Shown here piece by piece: positions 12,748 through 13,359 of a DNA stretch of 13,359 bases (position 1 is its first letter; every line of letters begins with the position of its first letter). The notes under the pieces were generated by a model. It was not told the DNA's origin. It did no database searches and saw only the letters and a program-made list of their open reading frames with translations. Source of the DNA: Pyrolobus sp964613695 (lineage in GTDB: Archaea; Thermoproteota; Thermoprotei_A; Sulfolobales; Pyrodictiaceae); contig CAZTIR010000035.1 of the NCBI GenBank assembly GCA_964613695.1, positions 1 to 13,359 of the forward strand, read 5' to 3'. Both the position numbers and the translations under genes were made by a program.

Positions 12748-13359
12748 TCACCGCCTCCTCCTAGAGGCTATGAGGGCGGCTGCCACGGCTACAGCTATAA
12801 CGGCGGCTATTGCCCCGAGTACGGGGCCCGATACACCCAGAGCGCCACTCGGCGCCGAGCTCGTCACCGTCCCCGGTGCTGTGCCGCCCCTCGTCCCGGT
12901 GGCAGCCCCTCCATGTCCAGGGCTGCTGGTCGCCGCCTCAGAGCCGGGTGTAGCCATCCAAGTGCTCGTCGATGTGCTTGTGGTTGTTCTCCTGCTTCTC
13001 GTGCTGAGCGCGGATGTGTGAGTGTGCACCGTTCCCCCCACGGCCGCCGTGTTCAGCTTAAGCCTCTCACCCGTATCCAGGCAGTAGACTTCAACCACAC
13101 CCCGCTGCTCTCGCTTGACGACAGCGTGGAGGCAGTTGACGAGCTTCTCGTCTAGGGGGTTGAGGGGCTTCCTCCAGTCACAGGCGGGTTTGCGGAGCTC
13201 CTCCCCTAGCCTGGTTCCCCGAGACGCGTCGATGATAGCCTCTAGTATCTTGGCTAGAGCGGCCCTCTCTGAGAGGAGTAGCCTCCCGCTGCACAAGAGG
13301 CGGCGGGCATCGTCGAACACTTGTGCCATGGTCACCTCGAAGAGGGTCCTTACGTTGGG
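12748..13359 (-). CDS. Membrane-anchored surface protein with Ser/Thr stalk (5' partial)
   Basis: The frame is open to the window's right edge (reading PNVRTLFEV before the first internal GTG at 13335), so the N-terminus is missing. Numbered from that GTG, residues 1-97 are a soluble domain with four cysteines (15, 52, 68, 85), possibly two disulphides. Residues ~98-168 are a low-complexity Ser/Thr/Gly/Ala/Pro stalk, including TTTSTSTST, a likely O-glycosylated spacer. Residues 170-190 form one hydrophobic helix (GAIAAVIAVAVAAALIA), and the protein ends in SRRRR, a stop-transfer signal that places the C-terminus in the cytoplasm and the rest outside. This stalk-helix-Arg tail is common among crenarchaeal surface proteins such as solute-binding proteins, proteases and S-layer partners. 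What the missing N-terminal part does cannot be told. Confidence 0.7.
   Translation of the reverse strand, partial: PNVRTLFEVTMAQVFDDARRLLCSGRLLLSERAALAKILEAIIDASRGTRLGEELRKPACDWRKPLNPLDEKLVNCLHAVVKREQRGVVEVYCLDTGERLKLNTAAVGGTVHTHTSALSTRSRRTTTSTSTSTWMATPGSEAATSSPGHGGAATGTRGGTAPGTVTSSAPSGALGVSGPVLGAIAAVIAVAVAAALIASRRRR

Noticed and set aside
12697..13155. 152-aa plus-strand frame opposite the surface-protein gene
   Set aside because: The opposite strand gives a coherent soluble domain, Ser/Thr stalk, membrane helix and Arg tail; this frame is Arg/Cys/Ser-rich noise.
1..13359. CRISPR array, insertion sequence, or tRNA attachment site for an integrated element
   Set aside because: No regularly spaced direct repeats, transposase motifs, terminal inverted repeats or tRNA fragments were seen on reading either strand.

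Overview
The window is about 60% GC and looks like the chromosome of a hyperthermophilic crenarchaeon, most likely of the Desulfurococcales (Pyrodictium, Hyperthermus or Pyrolobus type). The reasons are GTG and TTG starts beside ATG, heavy AGG/ATA/CTA codon use, and archaeal-type Trm1, TmcA, HerA/NurA, Cas4 and PaREP1/HEPN-like proteins. This placement is inference; no rRNA or tRNA is present to anchor it.

Layout. Positions 1-1155 hold the C-terminal part of a sequon-rich surface protein that resembles an archaeal pilin-type protein. Two unrecognised genes follow (1176-1892 and 1956-2291). Next comes a tRNA-modification pair: Trm1 (2436-3653) and a TmcA-like protein (3663-4835) that stops after its ATPase domain, with no acetyltransferase domain. 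Positions 4836-5018 are non-coding but full of dyads: a long three-helix hairpin, a palindrome followed by a T-run, and a hairpin over the ribosome-binding site of a small membrane zincin (5019-5363). A radical SAM/SPASM protein follows (5405-6610).

The right half looks like a nucleic-acid-processing or defence island. It has a Cas4-family nuclease (6709-7338, +), an unrecognised gene (7354-7839, -), a CARF-only protein resembling Crn1 ring nucleases (7924-8454, -), a divergent NurA-like protein (8460-10061, +) overlapping a large HerA-like ATPase (10015-12138, +), and a PaREP1/HEPN-like protein (12139-12579, -) that abuts HerA tail to tail. No CRISPR array, cas1, cas2 or interference gene is visible. 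The window closes with a membrane-anchored surface protein running in from the right edge on the minus strand (12748-13359).

The main candidate for something new is the CARF / NurA-like / HerA-like core with flanking Cas4 and HEPN-like genes. The CARF gene and the NurA-HerA pair diverge from starts only 5 bp apart, with two small dyads between them. An attractive but unproven model is a NurA-HerA DNA-processing complex linked to cyclic-oligoadenylate signalling. Several genes here also have odd ends: a TmcA lacking its C-terminal half, a CARF gene whose frame continues past a single TGA into the next gene, and a HEPN-like gene whose promoter-proximal ATG is one base out of frame.
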